This document shows, piece after piece, positions 32,626 to 44,779 of a stretch of DNA of 64,000 nt. The first letter of the stretch is position 1, and every line of letters starts with the position of its first letter. The DNA is taken from positions 4,092,001-4,156,000 of the forward strand of contig CP085826.1 of NCBI GenBank assembly GCA_020809705.1. Reading direction: 5' to 3'. Both the position numbers and the translations under genes were made by a program. Below the pieces are notes generated by a model. The model searched no databases. It saw nothing but the letters and a program-made list of their open reading frames with translations, and was not told the DNA's origin. The DNA is from Calonectria ilicicola. Its lineage: Eukaryota > Ascomycota > Sordariomycetes > Hypocreales > Nectriaceae.

Positions 32626-34403
32626 ATGCGTCGCCTCATTTCGCGCGGGCTGAACGCCAGCGGCCGCGTTTCGTCCCCCGCGATCGTCTCTCGCTCCTCT
32701 ATCCTCGCCCCGTCGGCTTGCTCTAGAATCACGACCAACTCCTCCGTCGCCGCTCGCCGCATTCACGTCTCTGCCAAGCGACTGCGTCCCTCAGCTGCTC
32801 TGGACACGACCGCCACCAGCTACCCTACCACACACACCAAGATCGAGTCTCCCAAAGACACCCCATACTTCATTGACAACAAGTTTGTCAACTCCAAGGC
32901 CGAGCAATACATCGATCTTCATGACCCTGCCACAAACAACCTCGTTACCCGCGTCCCTCAGATGACGGACGAGGAGATGAAGGCGGCCGTGGCCAGTGCA
33001 GAGAAGGCTTTCGAGTCGTGGAGCAAGACCACTGTCATCTCTCGCCAGCAGATCATGTTCCGCTTCGTCCAGCTGATCCGCGAGAACTGGGACCGTCTGG
33101 CTGCTAGCATTACACTCGAGCAGGGCAAGACATTCGCTGATGCCCGTGGAGATGTTCTCCGTGGTCTTCAGGTTGCTGAGGCCGCCGTCGGTGCCCCCGA
33201 GCTGCTCAAGGGTGAGGTTCTCGAGGTGTCCAAGGACATGGAGACTCGAACCTACCGCGAGCCATTGGGTGTTGTTGCCGCCATCTGCCCCTTCAGTAAG
33301 CACCACCTGAGCTAAAGGATCCTAGTCCAGAGCTAACGCGAACACTAGACTTCCCCGCCATGATTCCTTTGTGGTGTATCCCGATTGCTACCATTACTGG
33401 TAACACGCTAATCCTCAAGCCCTCCGAACGTGATCCTGGTGCTGCTATGATTCTTGCCGAGCTTGTCGAGAAGGCTGGTTTCCCTGAAGGTGTTGTCAAT
33501 GTCATCCACGGTGCCCACCGTGCCGTCGACTTCATCCTCGATGAGCCCGCCATTAAGGCCATCAGCTTCGTCGGTGGTAACAAGGCTGGTGAGTACATCT
33601 TCAGCCGCGGTTCTGCCAACGGCAAGCGAGTCCAGGCCAACCTTGGAGCCAAGAACCACGCTGCCGTTCTCCCTGATGCCAACAAGAACCACTTCATCAA
33701 CAGCGTGGTTGGTGCTGCCTTTGGTGCCGCCGGCCAGCGCTGCATGGCTCTGAGCACCCTTGTCCTCGTTGGTGAGACCAAGGACTGGCTTCCCGAGGTC
33801 GTGGAGCAGGCCAAGAACCTCAAGGTGGATGGTGGATTTGAGGAGGGTGCTGATCTTGGTCCCGTAATCTCTCCCCACAGCAAGGAGCGCATTGAGAGCC
33901 TTATTGCCACCGCTGAGAAGGAGGGAGCTACTATTCTCCTCGATGGACGTGGCTACAAGCCCAGCAAGTACCCCAATGGTAACTGGGTTGGCCCTACCAT
34001 CATTTCCAACGTTACCCCTGATATGACCTGCTACAAGGAGGAGATCTTTGGTCCCGTTCTTGTCTGCCTCAACGCTGAGACCATCGATGACGCTATTGAG
34101 CTTATCAACAAGAACGAGTATGGCAACGGAACTGCCATCTTCACCCGATCTGGCTCTACCGCCGAGACCTTCCGCAAGCACATTGAGGCTGGCCAGGTTG
34201 GTATCAACGTCCCCATCCCTGTGCCACTGCCCATGTTCTCCTTCACTGGCAACAAGAAGAGTATTGCTGGTGGCGGTGCCAGCACCTTCTACGGCAAGCC
34301 TGGTATCAACTTTTACACACAGCTGAAGACAGTGACGGCTTTCTGGGCGGGTGCTGATGCGGTGGCTAAGAAGGCCTCAGTGGCCATGCCCACTATGCAG
34401 TAA
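32626..34403 (+). CDS. Methylmalonate-semialdehyde dehydrogenase (CoA-acylating), mitochondrial
   Basis: An ALDH6-family enzyme that converts methylmalonate or malonate semialdehyde to propionyl- or acetyl-CoA in valine and pyrimidine breakdown. Exons are 32626-33295 and 33349-34403, giving 574 residues; the intron is 53 nt. The N-terminus is rich in Arg/Ser without acidic residues ([17 protein letters not shown]), a mitochondrial presequence. The aldehyde dehydrogenase fold shows [16 protein letters not shown] across the splice, the NAD-binding [10 protein letters not shown] and [13 protein letters not shown], and the catalytic cysteine in [12 protein letters not shown]. The Glu that serves as general base in most aldehyde dehydrogenases is replaced in the [12 protein letters not shown] loop, as is normal for this CoA-dependent subfamily. 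The C-terminal [14 protein letters not shown] also fits. An upstream in-frame ATG (32434) would precede the presequence and is less likely. Confidence 0.94.
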
Positions 34404-35057
34404 AGGGAGAGGAGGCACATTTGCGCTAGTACATACGTATAAAACCAGTCTGGTTTGAAACCAACGACATTATGAAGGAACAGGTTCGGAATCACGAGAC
34501 AAAAAGACGGTAGCCATTGGTCGGTTAATTGGATAGCACTATGTAGCGCCACAATACGTATCATTGACGTTCATATGCTTCCTCCCCTGTTGGCGTTATG
34601 ACTCTCTAACCTCAACTCTATTTCCCATGGCTTACTTCAAGAGACTAAGCGTCATTCTTACCTGTTGGGAGCGCAATCTCCAAGACTACCCAGTTCTCAG
34701 GAACCGAAATCCAATTATGGCCGGCGCGACGGCTCGCCTTCTAGTGCCGTCAATCGAAGACCGTTTGGGGTAAAACCGCTTGCCCGACTAGTCCTGACCC
34801 CATGGACTAGTGCGAAGTGGCACGACTCAAACCAACGAAACGTCAAACGCCTCTTTTCTCAGAGGAGGCAACATACTTGACGCAAGGGGACTCTCCGGGC
34901 CAAAAACAAAAAAAAAAATATTGGTGTCTGAATATCCCCCTATACTCGGTCGCCGCCCCCTTTCAACATCTTTTAACCCTGGGATCCCCGCCGGTTTCCC
35001 AGAAAGGATGCCGCCTGCTGCTGTCGTCTTTATCCGGTCACCCAGAAGGCTGTCAGC
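34404..35057. other. Intergenic between tandem genes
   Basis: 654 bp holding the 3' region of the dehydrogenase gene and the promoter of the F-box gene. An A-run (about 34909-34918) is present. No other feature was seen. Confidence 0.4.
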
Positions 35058-37088
35058 ATGGATTATCTCCAGCGATTGCGATCCCGGTTCAAGCTGCGCC
35101 CTCGCACGTCATTATCGTCCCAGCCATGGCCCAAGTCGACCTTACCGCTGCCATCGTCGCCAGAGCCGACGTTGAGCTCCCCGTCGTCCCACGCCCTCAC
35201 CGCCAATGCCACCACCACCATGGGCCTGACCGACCTGCCGTTCCCCATCTTCCTCGACATCATTCTCCTGCTATCGCCTGTTGAGATCCTGCGGTGCCAG
35301 CGCGTCTCCGTCGACCTGCGCCGCGCCCTGACCCGCCCAGATCTCGCAGTCAGTCTCATCCTCCTCCACTTCCCCCGCGCGCGGGAGGCCCGGGAGCTGC
35401 GACGGTGGCTCGCCGGCGCCGAAGCCCGTGTTGGCCCTAACACGTTTGTGGAAGATCTTGAGAGGACCAATTGGGATTCAGTCTTTTCACGACTTGCTCG
35501 GCGATACTATCACCTCGGTGTCGCGCGACTATGGGATGTGATCAAGGTGCCGACGCTCAGGGAGAACAAGGGACTCTGGCCTGTGGCGCCTTGGAACAGG
35601 TTTCTAAAATTGGCCGACAGAGCCACCGAGTTTCAGCATTGGGACCCTGTTTGGACTTTTGCGCCCGACGACGGCCTGCTGATATATCCTTGCGCGCTGT
35701 CGAAGTCGCCAGATGCGAGATGGGTTTACAAGGCCCGAGATCTCGAAACGGGGACAGAGCTCGTCGTGCCGTTTGACACGGCCAACAAGATCATCCGCCG
35801 GGTTCGCCTGAACGACTCGGTCCTCCTCTTTGAGTGGTGCGAAGCACGCGGCTCTCACCCCATCAGCACCACCGAGACAGCTCATTGCCACTATGCGACA
35901 GCTTTTGATGTTGTCCGCCACGGCCCGTCCGTCGTCCTCCCGACAAGAGGGGGTGTCTCAAACAGCAACAGAAACAGCAGCAGCAATAATAATAATAATA
36001 AACGAAACAAAACCGGGTCTCACCAGCCGGTGGTACGCACATGGTCGTTTGACCTTATCGCCGAGTGGAAAATCCATTTCCTCGGCATGCCTCTCAGCCA
36101 TCAGGACCGCTTCTTCTCAACCCACAACCGCACCCACTACGCCGTCTACATCTGGCAACCGACTCGTTCCCCGTGGGGCGAGGACGATCCGCTTGAACGG
36201 CTGGTAATATGGGAATTTGCCGGCCGGACGCCCCACCCAACGGTGGGGCGGCATCCTCCCGGCGCCGGCGCCGACACCGACTATGACGATGATGATGATT
36301 ACCGTGGGTCCGGCCCCCGAGTGGTCCACAGGCTAGTCAACGCCGAGCTGGCGGCTTGGGGAGTCAGGCAGCTCGACACGCCCTCGCTCCGGGGGCTCGC
36401 TCTCGACGCGAGCACCTGGGACGACGCATCAGAGTCTTCGTGCGGGCACGTCTACCTGATTGAGGAAACACACCGATGGGCGGCCGGTCCGCACAGCGCT
36501 CACACGCCGCCGCAGCTGCACAGGGTGCGCACCACGGGCATCCCCATCCAAGGCACCGGACCCAAGCTCCTCGACGAGTGCGATGCCGCGGGGAGCCCGT
36601 GCTATTCCTGCTGGCGGCGCACGACTCGGAGCATACACTCGGCCCAGCGAGGAGAGCCGCAGTCGCCGCGTTGGGTGGCGCCCTGCTGGCGGCACGACGA
36701 CTTCCCCTTCCTCACCGTGTCGCACGCGCTGGACGCTGACGCGGGCGTGCGCATCTCCGCGCGCCAGTGCTTCGGGCAGAAGACGCTGACGGCGCAGATC
36801 CCCTCGCACCTCCGCCACACGTTCGGCCTCCCCGGCGGCCGCGAGCCGAGGCCGCCCGGGTGGGACATGACGCGGGCACGCTTCATGGGCATGGTAGAGT
36901 GGAGCGACATGGAGGTGGAAACCCTCGAGATGATGCACGAGCGGAGGGACGGGCCGAGTCGCGAAGACGAGGTTCAGTTCCCCGACCATCTATGGGGCGA
37001 GCTGCTGGGCAAGGGATACATCTGCGGTAATGAGCGGTGGGTGGTGGGCGAGGACACGGCGGGGGACATCACGATTGCAGTATTTTAA
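35058..37088 (+). CDS. F-box protein
   Basis: An intronless 676-residue frame. After a Pro/Ser-rich N-terminus, an F-box lies near residues 58-95 (LTDLPFPIFLDIILLLSP, then EILRCQRVSVDLRRAL). F-box proteins link substrates to SCF ubiquitin ligases through Skp1. The rest has no recognisable WD40 or LRR pattern but contains repeated strand-like segments (WTFAPDDGLLIYPCALSK, RTWSFDLIAEWKIHFLGMP) of the kind seen in fungal F-box proteins with a degenerate beta-propeller. A Ser/Asn-rich insert at about residues 298-319 is encoded by an AAC/AGC/AAT run, including five consecutive AAT codons. A second in-frame ATG (35220) directly precedes the F-box and could be the true start. The GC-rich 3' third has long antisense frames that I regard as shadows. 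Confidence 0.8.
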   Translation: MDYLQRLRSRFKLRPRTSLSSQPWPKSTLPLPSSPEPTLSSPSSHALTANATTTMGLTDLPFPIFLDIILLLSPVEILRCQRVSVDLRRALTRPDLAVSLILLHFPRAREARELRRWLAGAEARVGPNTFVEDLERTNWDSVFSRLARRYYHLGVARLWDVIKVPTLRENKGLWPVAPWNRFLKLADRATEFQHWDPVWTFAPDDGLLIYPCALSKSPDARWVYKARDLETGTELVVPFDTANKIIRRVRLNDSVLLFEWCEARGSHPISTTETAHCHYATAFDVVRHGPSVVLPTRGGVSNSNRNSSSNNNNNKRNKTGSHQPVVRTWSFDLIAEWKIHFLGMPLSHQDRFFSTHNRTHYAVYIWQPTRSPWGEDDPLERLVIWEFAGRTPHPTVGRHPPGAGADTDYDDDDDYRGSGPRVVHRLVNAELAAWGVRQLDTPSLRGLALDASTWDDASESSCGHVYLIEETHRWAAGPHSAHTPPQLHRVRTTGIPIQGTGPKLLDECDAAGSPCYSCWRRTTRSIHSAQRGEPQSPRWVAPCWRHDDFPFLTVSHALDADAGVRISARQCFGQKTLTAQIPSHLRHTFGLPGGREPRPPGWDMTRARFMGMVEWSDMEVETLEMMHERRDGPSREDEVQFPDHLWGELLGKGYICGNERWVVGEDTAGDITIAVF

Positions 37089-37649
37089 TGCTCCATACAA
37101 CACGCGAGAAACTTCTCTAAGTTATCTTGTAAATGAACTTGATAGATATGTACATTATGAAAGAGCGGCATTTTGCGCAATGGAAGGAGAGGGCGTCACA
37201 AATAAAAAAAAATAAAATTTGACGATAGGAATCGCTCCACGAGTTATCCCACATGTCATGGAATGGACAAAATCCCATCCCTGTTTTAGAGACGGCACAG
37301 ATTACCGCCTGGTTTCCCGTTCTATCCGTCACGTATTCTTTTAATCCCTCTCTTTCTTTCTTGGTCTTCGTCTCTTCTCGTTGTCCTTCTCTTGTTCCCG
37401 TCACTTGTTTTGGGAAGCTGGCAATTATTCAGTTCCCACTCTTTATTCCATCGACGTCAGCCGAGGCCGAGAGATAAGCAAAGACTTCGGTATCATAAAC
37501 TCCGTGCTCCCGGATATACAAACTCGGCAATGTTGCGATTAAGGGGGGTCCCTCCCCTATGATACCCCGGCAGATTCTTCAATGAGTGGATGGATAAATG
37601 CGTGAGCACCGGGCTTGGTCGTCGTCAAGCTTGGTGCCAATTGTTGGAT
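37089..37649. other. Intergenic between convergent genes
   Basis: 561 bp of presumed 3' untranslated sequence of the F-box and monooxygenase genes, with A/T runs near 37204-37218. Nothing else was recognised. Confidence 0.4.
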
Positions 37650-39817
37650 TTACTGCGGTGGGATTTGCATGAAGCCGCCGTAGTATTCGTCGAGCCATCG
37701 GGCTGCTTCCACGCCGGAATCATCAACGCTTGAGTCCCATCTTCCAATGGAACCAACGTAGCCATCAGGACGGACGTTGACAATAGCCACCTCGCCCGGT
37801 CCAAGACTGCCCAGCCACTTGTTGGTACATAACGAGCCGCGGGTATCCTGATCCGGAATATCATCAAGGTAGAACGTCCAGCGACTATCTTGTAGGAGGA
37901 TTGGCAAATCCGATAGTTCAATCTCCGTCTTGGGCATTGTAGCTAAATCATTGTCAGCATCAAAATATTATAATAAGCAACAGCGATGGCAAACTTACTA
38001 ATGAGAGAGAAGGTGAACAGGTGGCTGACAGCAGTGTATCTCTCAGGGCGAAGATAAACATCTTCTGGGCCTGGTGCCCGAGGCTGAGCGGCATAGGACA
38101 CGCTGGCAGCAGCAGACAGCTGGCTAATGAACGAGTTGGGGGAAGCAATGGCCTGGCAAAAGGTCTCCAAGAAGGGGCCAGACTGCTGGACGTCCCACAT
38201 GAGCAAGTAGATGCGGAACTGTCCCAGCATGGGGATATCGAGTTGAATATCAACCGGGTTGGAGTCGAGATATCGAGTGACCTTGGCGGGGGGGAGGAGA
38301 CAACCGGGTTTGGCATCACCCATCACGTACTGCGCAGGGCCAACCACGGGACGGTTGATAGCACTTTCAGCATACTCGGCGCCAATTCCAGAGATGAAAC
38401 GAACATTGGTGCGGAAGTTTTCAGCCAGTGCGATAGCATCTCCACCAGCAATCTGGTTGGCATGCTCATAGTCAAAGTTGACCAGATCCAGCGCAATCTT
38501 TCGGCGCTCCTCCTCGTAGCTCTCCAGAAGAACGGGCTTTGCCAAACCTCGAACAGCCAGGTTGAGTTTCCATGACAGGTTCCAGGAATCATGCATCGAC
38601 GTGTTCATGCCCTGCGCCGATTTGGGGGAGTGGGTGTGACTGGCGTCACCGGCGAGGAACGCCCTGAGGTGGCCATCCGAGAAGCGACTAGCAACTCTCT
38701 GGCCAACTTGGTATCTGCCGAACCACTCAATGTACTTCCACTCCACATCAAAGGGGGCCATGATCTGCTTGGCCCGCCTCATGATGAATTCCTGTCCCAG
38801 CTCACGGCGGTCCGTCTTAGGGCCGGCCTTGAGTTCGATGTAGAAGCGCGTCATGTTCCTCTCTCGGGGGATGATGAGAATGGATCCATGTTCCTGAGAG
38901 TATACGAGTGTCTTGGACCAAATGTCGGGGAAGTTGGTGATGAGCTCGCCGTCGAGAACACCCCAAATGGCGGCCTGGGACATGCCAATGGCCTTGGCAT
39001 CTGGGATGCTCTTGCGAACCTTGGAGTGTGCACCATCACCTATAAAACATTATTAGCCACCGCAAATGGGGTCTATACATATAAAGCATGACTTACATCC
39101 GATCAGATACTGTGCAAGAACAGCGCGCTTATCTTGGGTGACATTGGTTCGGCAGTTGACCTGCAGGGGGCCAAGCTTGCTGTCTGGAACGCTGTACGAC
39201 TCGAAGGCCATATTTCTACGGACCTCCTTACCACGCTTCTTCATATCCTCAATGAACAGGCCTTCGACCATACCTTGGTGGACAAGGAGGAGATAGGGAT
39301 CCAATACATCGATAATTGGGGGGTAATGAACTTCGCGACCCAGTCGATGGAGGGGCTCCTCTGCTGTGCTACGCCAGAAAGAAATATCGAAAACTCGAAC
39401 ACCTCGTCTTAATAATGGTTCGGCCAGTCCCATCTGTCTGAAGGTCTCGATCGTTTTGGGCTGCAATCCATCGGCTCTGCGCACATACAAAGGTCAATTG
39501 GGCTTATTCATCAAGAGGGTACATGTACCACGGGCAGCAGAGGTGGGGGCGCAAGGGGAGTGAATGTACCTTCCAGCAGAGGTTTGGTCTGCACGATCGT
39601 CAACAACTTCAATATTGATACCATATCGAGTGAGGTTGGCTGCCAGCATTAGACCGGCAGGACCAGCGCCGACGATGCAAACCTGGCACTCGAGGGGCGG
39701 TTCGGGTTGGTTTCGAAGTAAGGCGAGAGCGTCAAAAGTATCGGGCCAGCCATCCTGGCGGTCGCGAGGGGTGGGTTCGTCCATTGGAACGTCGGATTTA
39801 ACTATGCCGGGGACCAT
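37650..39817 (-). CDS. FAD-dependent aromatic monooxygenase (phenol 2-monooxygenase type)
   Basis: A flavoprotein of the phenol hydroxylase class, which adds oxygen to an aromatic ring using NADPH. Exons are 39817-39570, 39476-39097, 39039-37999 and 37942-37650, giving 653 residues; introns are 93, 57 and 56 nt. The FAD-binding Rossmann motif is [20 protein letters not shown] near residue 46. The conserved DG motif spans the second splice ([15 protein letters not shown]). The GD motif is [20 protein letters not shown] with the following [15 protein letters not shown]. The C-terminal 150-200 residues form the thioredoxin-like dimerisation domain of this subfamily ([16 protein letters not shown]). 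No signal peptide is seen. The substrate cannot be told. No obvious catabolic partner gene (ring-cleavage dioxygenase, regulator) is adjacent, and a short uORF (ATG GTC TGT TGA) precedes the start codon. Confidence 0.9.
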
Positions 39818-42800
39818 GACGAGGAGAAATGTACCATGGGATGATTCAACAGACCATGGACGACCTCAGAGCCCTATGTGGTGGGAGGGGGTCGTCCTGG
39901 AGCGACAAGCGTGAGCTGGCGATTCTAGCGGAGAGGGCTATCGAAGACGGGGCGCGCAGATGAACCGAGTCAGCGGCGACGAAAGCGTGCGAAGGTGTCT
40001 AAATCTCGTGTGTGTTGTCGCAAAATGGAGAGTTGAGGTGAGTGAGGTGGGCGAGGTGAGTGCGCCCGAGATGGTCCGACCGCAGAATCAACAAGCACCG
40101 TGCTGTACCACTTGGAAATAAATGGTTCCAGCTTCCAGGGTCTGGCGGTGGCGAGAAAATGGTTGGGAGCGGTATGTATATGTGATAGTTCGAGACAACG
40201 AATCCAAAGCAAAGCAACGGTCAATTTGCTTCGCAAGGCCGGGGCACTTAATTGGATCGACACGGGAGGAGAAGAGGGTTTGACGCTGGCGTATTGACAG
40301 GACGGAATAGATCGGATAATGCAGGAGTCAGCGGACGGGGCGAGCCGCGGGGCAGGGTCGCGCAGGGTCGAGCAGAGCAAAGACGACGACGGGAGGCTCT
40401 GCCTTGGGACGGCGGGCAAGGACACTAGGACACGGAGAAGAGGGACCGCGGACGAAGGAGAAGAAAGGGAGGGCCAAAAGGCGTGAAGCTATTCCGACAT
40501 CAACGGCAGATATAGCGAGTGAACGGGCGGACACAGGGACGGTGACCGGAGGGTCGGGGTGTGTGGAAGACGCACGAGGGACGAGAGACGAGACGACACG
40601 CAGGACGCAGCGACCAGGGCCACGAGGGCTTCGGGCAGGTCACCTTTCGCAGGTTGAGAAAAAATGGCATGACATGATGGTCGCCAGCAGGCGGAGGCGG
40701 GTCGGGACAGGCGCCGCAGACCTGATGAGGAGACAAAAATGGGCTGATTTCGCGGGAGATTTTGCTGGCCCTGCTCACGCCCTGCTACCACACTCCCTGT
40801 CAACGGCTGTCTCAACACACCCTCCCTCTGCCCATACACACCCTGCGTTTTCGCTCCACTGGATAAGTTGCGCGGCGATTGGTCGAGCGCACCCATGGTG
40901 GTCCCCTATGGTTTGGGTCGACCCAAAAACCGAAGAACAGAGACCAGGGAAAGAAAAAAAAAAAAAAAAAAGAGCGACTGAGAGACTCGGGGTCAAAGTC
41001 AGGGAAATAACAGTATAATACTAAAAAAGAAAGAACCGAATGCATGTACGAAACAGCAGCTGCAGAAAGGAACGACAGGAAAAGGGAGCCAACCCCCGAC
41101 CTAATAATAGCAAGTGAGAAGGAGCAAGTATGTATGTATGCTGTATGCATACAGACAGGCAAGGCAAGCCACCATGTATGTTGGTCTCTATAACTTTTGA
41201 TTCCAAACGCGCGCACACATCCACTTCCACCAACAGCAACCCCCAGGCCGACCCTACCACCGGGAAGGAAACTTCAAAGCAGTGGTACCATGCTCAAAGA
41301 GCTCCGTACTTTCGCATTTCGTACCACATACGCAGTTTACCCAATTTGGCCATCTCCCACACATAGCCGCCGTGGAAGGACATGCTGCCAAGGTCGGTCT
41401 TACAAAACTAATAGTATAAGCATGGGACGCCATGGGATGGATCCCCAGCCCATCACAGCGTTCCCCGGTCGTTCCCATAGCAGTCAATAACAAGAGGGAC
41501 CCAATGCAACGACACGGCAGGGCGTGGGGGATTCCAGCGGCCCATATCGTCCAATTGCTGCCCCATTGGAAATGCCCATATCCAACTCTGGCAATCGCAT
41601 TTGAAGGAGTAAGCTGGGGGATGCTTGCTTCACACAGCCTACGTGTACTACATTGTCTCAGTTTTGCTTACTTGACAATAACCAACACCGCACCCATGTC
41701 CTCAACGCACAGTAAAGTGCTGCAACCTGTTCGTTAGAGCCTCCATTCCGGCGCACTTTGCAGCCAGTTTCGAACAATGACAAATCCACATATTCCACCT
41801 ATTCCACACTTTGGAACATTGATGGTTACGGCTGACTCCGTACCCTTTCCCATTTGCTTTTTTTTTTAGCCCCTCCAAACCCCGGCCCTAGTCATGCAGA
41901 TGCGTGCCGCACCCTGCCCTACAGACCCTCTTCAGAAGCTCGAGAACAGCCGTGCCTCAGCAAGCCGACTGACCGTCTTCTGCAATGATGGATCCTCTTC
42001 TCCCCTCCCCCCAGTCGGCACCGCCTGCAGCGAACGATGATCATCTTATGATGGATGGTCCGGCGAGCTGGATCCCTGGTGAACGCGTGCATCCCTTGCC
42101 CGCCTTGCCTCATTGTCTCGTTTTGGACATGGCTCAATCCCTTGCCTGTCGGTCTACTGCACTACAACCTCTACTGTACTCCATACTCGGTAGTCCGTAC
42201 GTGCATCCCTCCACAGCCATGTATGAGGTACCGATCCTTTGAAAGCACATGCCTTGATTGCCTTCCCGTCATCTCAACCTTACTGTACGGAGTACATGCA
42301 AGAAGAGACGTCCGCTTCCCTATCCGGTCGAAGCGGAGATAGGGAAGAGAAGCGAGAGGAGAGACAACCTTCTCGGTCCCACGGGCTCAGATGGATCGAT
42401 GGCCACCTAACCCATTAGATGTTTTTTTTTAGCCAAGACAACTAGCCTGTGATTCTCGGCTTATTCCATTGTCCCGCCGTAGACGATGGCCTCTCTCTGC
42501 TCCCATCTGAGTCCAGATGAGGTGGCCTGCAACGTACCGCACCCCATTTGCAGATGCCATCGCAACACCAAAGAGTAGATACCAACGTTACACCAAACAA
42601 CTATCCCCCCAAGGCGAACCAAGCCTGGCACGGGCCTCTCCGCCGGCAACCGTTTCATATGGGCCTCCGACACACACTCACCCATCCTCACTCATACCTT
42701 GTCACTAATCACTTTTTTTTTCTTCACACACTTGATGCACATAACCAACACAGCCAAGACCGGCTCCAACACGGTCCCTTTCGCGATCCCTGGTCTCCCA

Positions 42801-43568
42801 CCTACACTCCCAAAGCACCGTAATCCGGGCTGGTCCGTGGGGCCTTGACAGAAAACGGACTCGCTTTCATTGCCCCGCGCCCGGCCCGGGGTACCCAGCT
42901 CCCCCATTCCCAAATTCCAAATTCCAAATCCCCCCCCGCCCCTTCTGGTATCATGGCATCGAGACAACCTAGCAAAACGTAAGTTGTCAAAACTCTGCAT
43001 TTCGGTGTGGTAGCACCATCATCACCAGATTGCTCCCTGATAGTCCACAAGCGATAGAAAAAAATTTCTTCACTATTTCGTTTCTTCTTTCATCTTGTTT
43101 CTGCTCCATCGCCCATGTACACCTGCACATCAGTGCAGTATTGAGGCCTAGGGTGTCGTACGGTCGATACCTCATGTCACGCAACTCATGGCCATCCCAA
43201 TCTCAGTTTCGATTCTAAATTTCACATCCGCCTCGCTTGTCCACCCATCCATTTACACGCACTCGCAATCCCTTTCTGCCTACCTGCAGGTCTTCCATCC
43301 CACATACCCTGGGTCCTGATTAGTCTTGATTTGCAATCAGCATAATCGAACTGCCCGAGCCGCCGAGGTGCTTGACTCTCGTACGTCTCCGCTCGAATCC
43401 TTCACCCCTACCGACCGGCATTCAGTCTGGACACCTATCCGGCCACATCTACCCGCGGTCCATCATTTCAAGCATGGCCAGGTACTTTGTCTGCATTGGC
43501 ACTTTGGCATTATGTCCAAGTCAGGTACTGGCTGCGCCGTAACCCGCTTATTATCAATAAGTTGGACC
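39818..43568. other. Long intergenic region between leftward-transcribed genes
   Basis: 3.75 kb upstream of the monooxygenase gene. The first 700-800 bases, read leftward, are pyrimidine-rich and look like its leader and promoter. There is an A-run at about 40954-40971, a GTAT-type run near 41127-41140, a T-run near 41861, and an interleaved inverted repeat at 42311-42347. A 204-codon frame at 40404-41018 was judged non-coding. Confidence 0.45.
42311..42347. repeat. Two interleaved perfect inverted repeats
   Basis: TCCGCTTC (42311-42318) pairs with GAAGCGGA (42330-42337), and CTTCCCTATC (42315-42324) pairs with GATAGGGAAG (42338-42347). The order left-1, left-2, right-1, right-2 is that of a pseudoknot, although the left arms overlap by four bases, so the two hairpins may instead be mutually exclusive. 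The context is non-coding. Confidence 0.75.
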
Positions 43569-44779
43569 CTACTCGTTCGAGATCAGCACCGTGCTCTCGC
43601 TCGTATCATGGTGGCTCCTCCTTGGGGCTTGGTTTTCCTCCATGTATGATGCATCCACGTCCTCAATCACCTGTCGACCCCTGAAGTTGGTCATGAAAAG
43701 TTGTGCCTTTGCTCTCGTCCGGAATGAATACCAGTCCGGCAGAGCCCGAAGACCTGTCAACATGGTACCGGTTCCCGGGATTACCACCTGCCCACTACGC
43801 CCGGTTAGGACTTGCTTGACTACAGCTTCGGCTACAGTTTCGGGTTCCAACTGTGGCATCACAAAATCTGTCTGTTGGTCGTAGCCATCGAAAAGTGCCG
43901 TCTTGGTGTGGCCTGGGTGCACCACGACTGTGCGGACCTTGGGGGCGTTGTATCGAGTGGTCAGCTCAGCCGTCAAGCCCTCATGAAAAGACAATGCACC
44001 CGCCTTGGAAGCACCGTAATCGACCATATTTGGAATACAAAGCCAGGATGCGTAGGACGAAACTGTGACAATCATGCCGTGGTTTTTATCAACCATATTA
44101 GGAAGGAATGTCTTGGCCGTCCAGAACAGCGCCAATGTATTGACGTCGAATGTAAATCGAATATCGCTAGGAGTGGCCTCCAGAACTGTCTTACCCCGAG
44201 CTACCCCAGCATTGTTGATGACAACGGTTGGGTGTCCAACCTGCGTCCTAATCTTCTCAGCCACTTCCTCCAGCTGTTCAGTTGACCGAATATCGCAGTG
44301 GTAGTGATGCACTTTGGATGCTGTTGTTGTGGAGACAACCAGTTAGTTCTCATTCTTAGCGCAGCCGAGGTGGAGGTGCACGGACAAACTTCAAATGACA
44401 TGGGTTGAATATCGAGAACTACAACAGTAATTCCCCTTTCTTCCAGTAGTTGCACAATCTTCCCCCCAATACCTCCCGCGCCACCAGTCACTAATACAAT
44501 TTCTTTGGACCAATCGTAGGGGTCGTTGACCCAGTTGTTGCGAACCTTGTCTGATATCCAGCCACTGAACCATCTGGCAACAGATACCCAAAAAAGAGTT
44601 TTAAGCCGCCCAGAAGCCGAAGGGTGCAAAATGGAAAAGTCCTTGCCCTTTTTGGTGAATCGGGCGAGAAGAACGAGCGGGAGGAGAAAACTTGGGTTCA
44701 ACGCTGTTTGGCGAATGAGCCGGATGATAACGTCGGCGCAGAAGCCCTCGCGGGGGATAAGGCCCTGGTGCATTGGCAT
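43569..44779 (-). CDS. Membrane-associated short-chain dehydrogenase/reductase
   Basis: Exons are 44779-44386 and 44320-43569, giving 381 residues. The donor is taken as GTCCGT at 44385, because it joins MSFEV in frame to SSKVHHYHCDIRS; the GTTTGT site four bases earlier would shift the frame. An N-terminal hydrophobic stretch (SFLLPLVLLARF) suggests anchoring to ER or lipid droplets. The Rossmann fold shows the cofactor loop VLVTGGAGGIGGKI and VLDIQPM after strand 2, with the acidic residue that prefers NAD. The core motif is VINNAGVARG and the active site SSYASWLCIPNMVDYGASKAG, with Tyr and Lys in YxxxK. The closest family by layout is the retinol dehydrogenase / 17-beta-hydroxysteroid dehydrogenase 11 type. 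The true substrate (sterol, retinoid-like or fatty alcohol) is unknown. Confidence 0.88.

Noticed and set aside
33408..34181. 257-codon frame antisense to the methylmalonate-semialdehyde dehydrogenase gene
   Set aside because: A mirror of strongly biased codon use in the sense gene; no independent start context or domain.
36429..36989. 186-codon frame antisense to the F-box gene
   Set aside because: GC-rich third-position bias of the sense gene opens the opposite strand; composition is Arg/Ala/Pro-rich without motifs.
40404..41018. 204-codon frame in the intergenic region upstream of the monooxygenase gene
   Set aside because: Low-complexity Arg/Lys/Gly composition, ends in a poly-A-encoded lysine run, no splice or domain support. 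The opposite strand fits the pyrimidine-rich leader of the monooxygenase gene better.
37650..44779. Possible catabolic or secondary-metabolite cluster of monooxygenase and short-chain dehydrogenase
   Set aside because: The two genes are 3.75 kb apart, with no polyketide synthase, peptide synthetase, regulator, transporter or dioxygenase nearby. Neighbouring genes are housekeeping.
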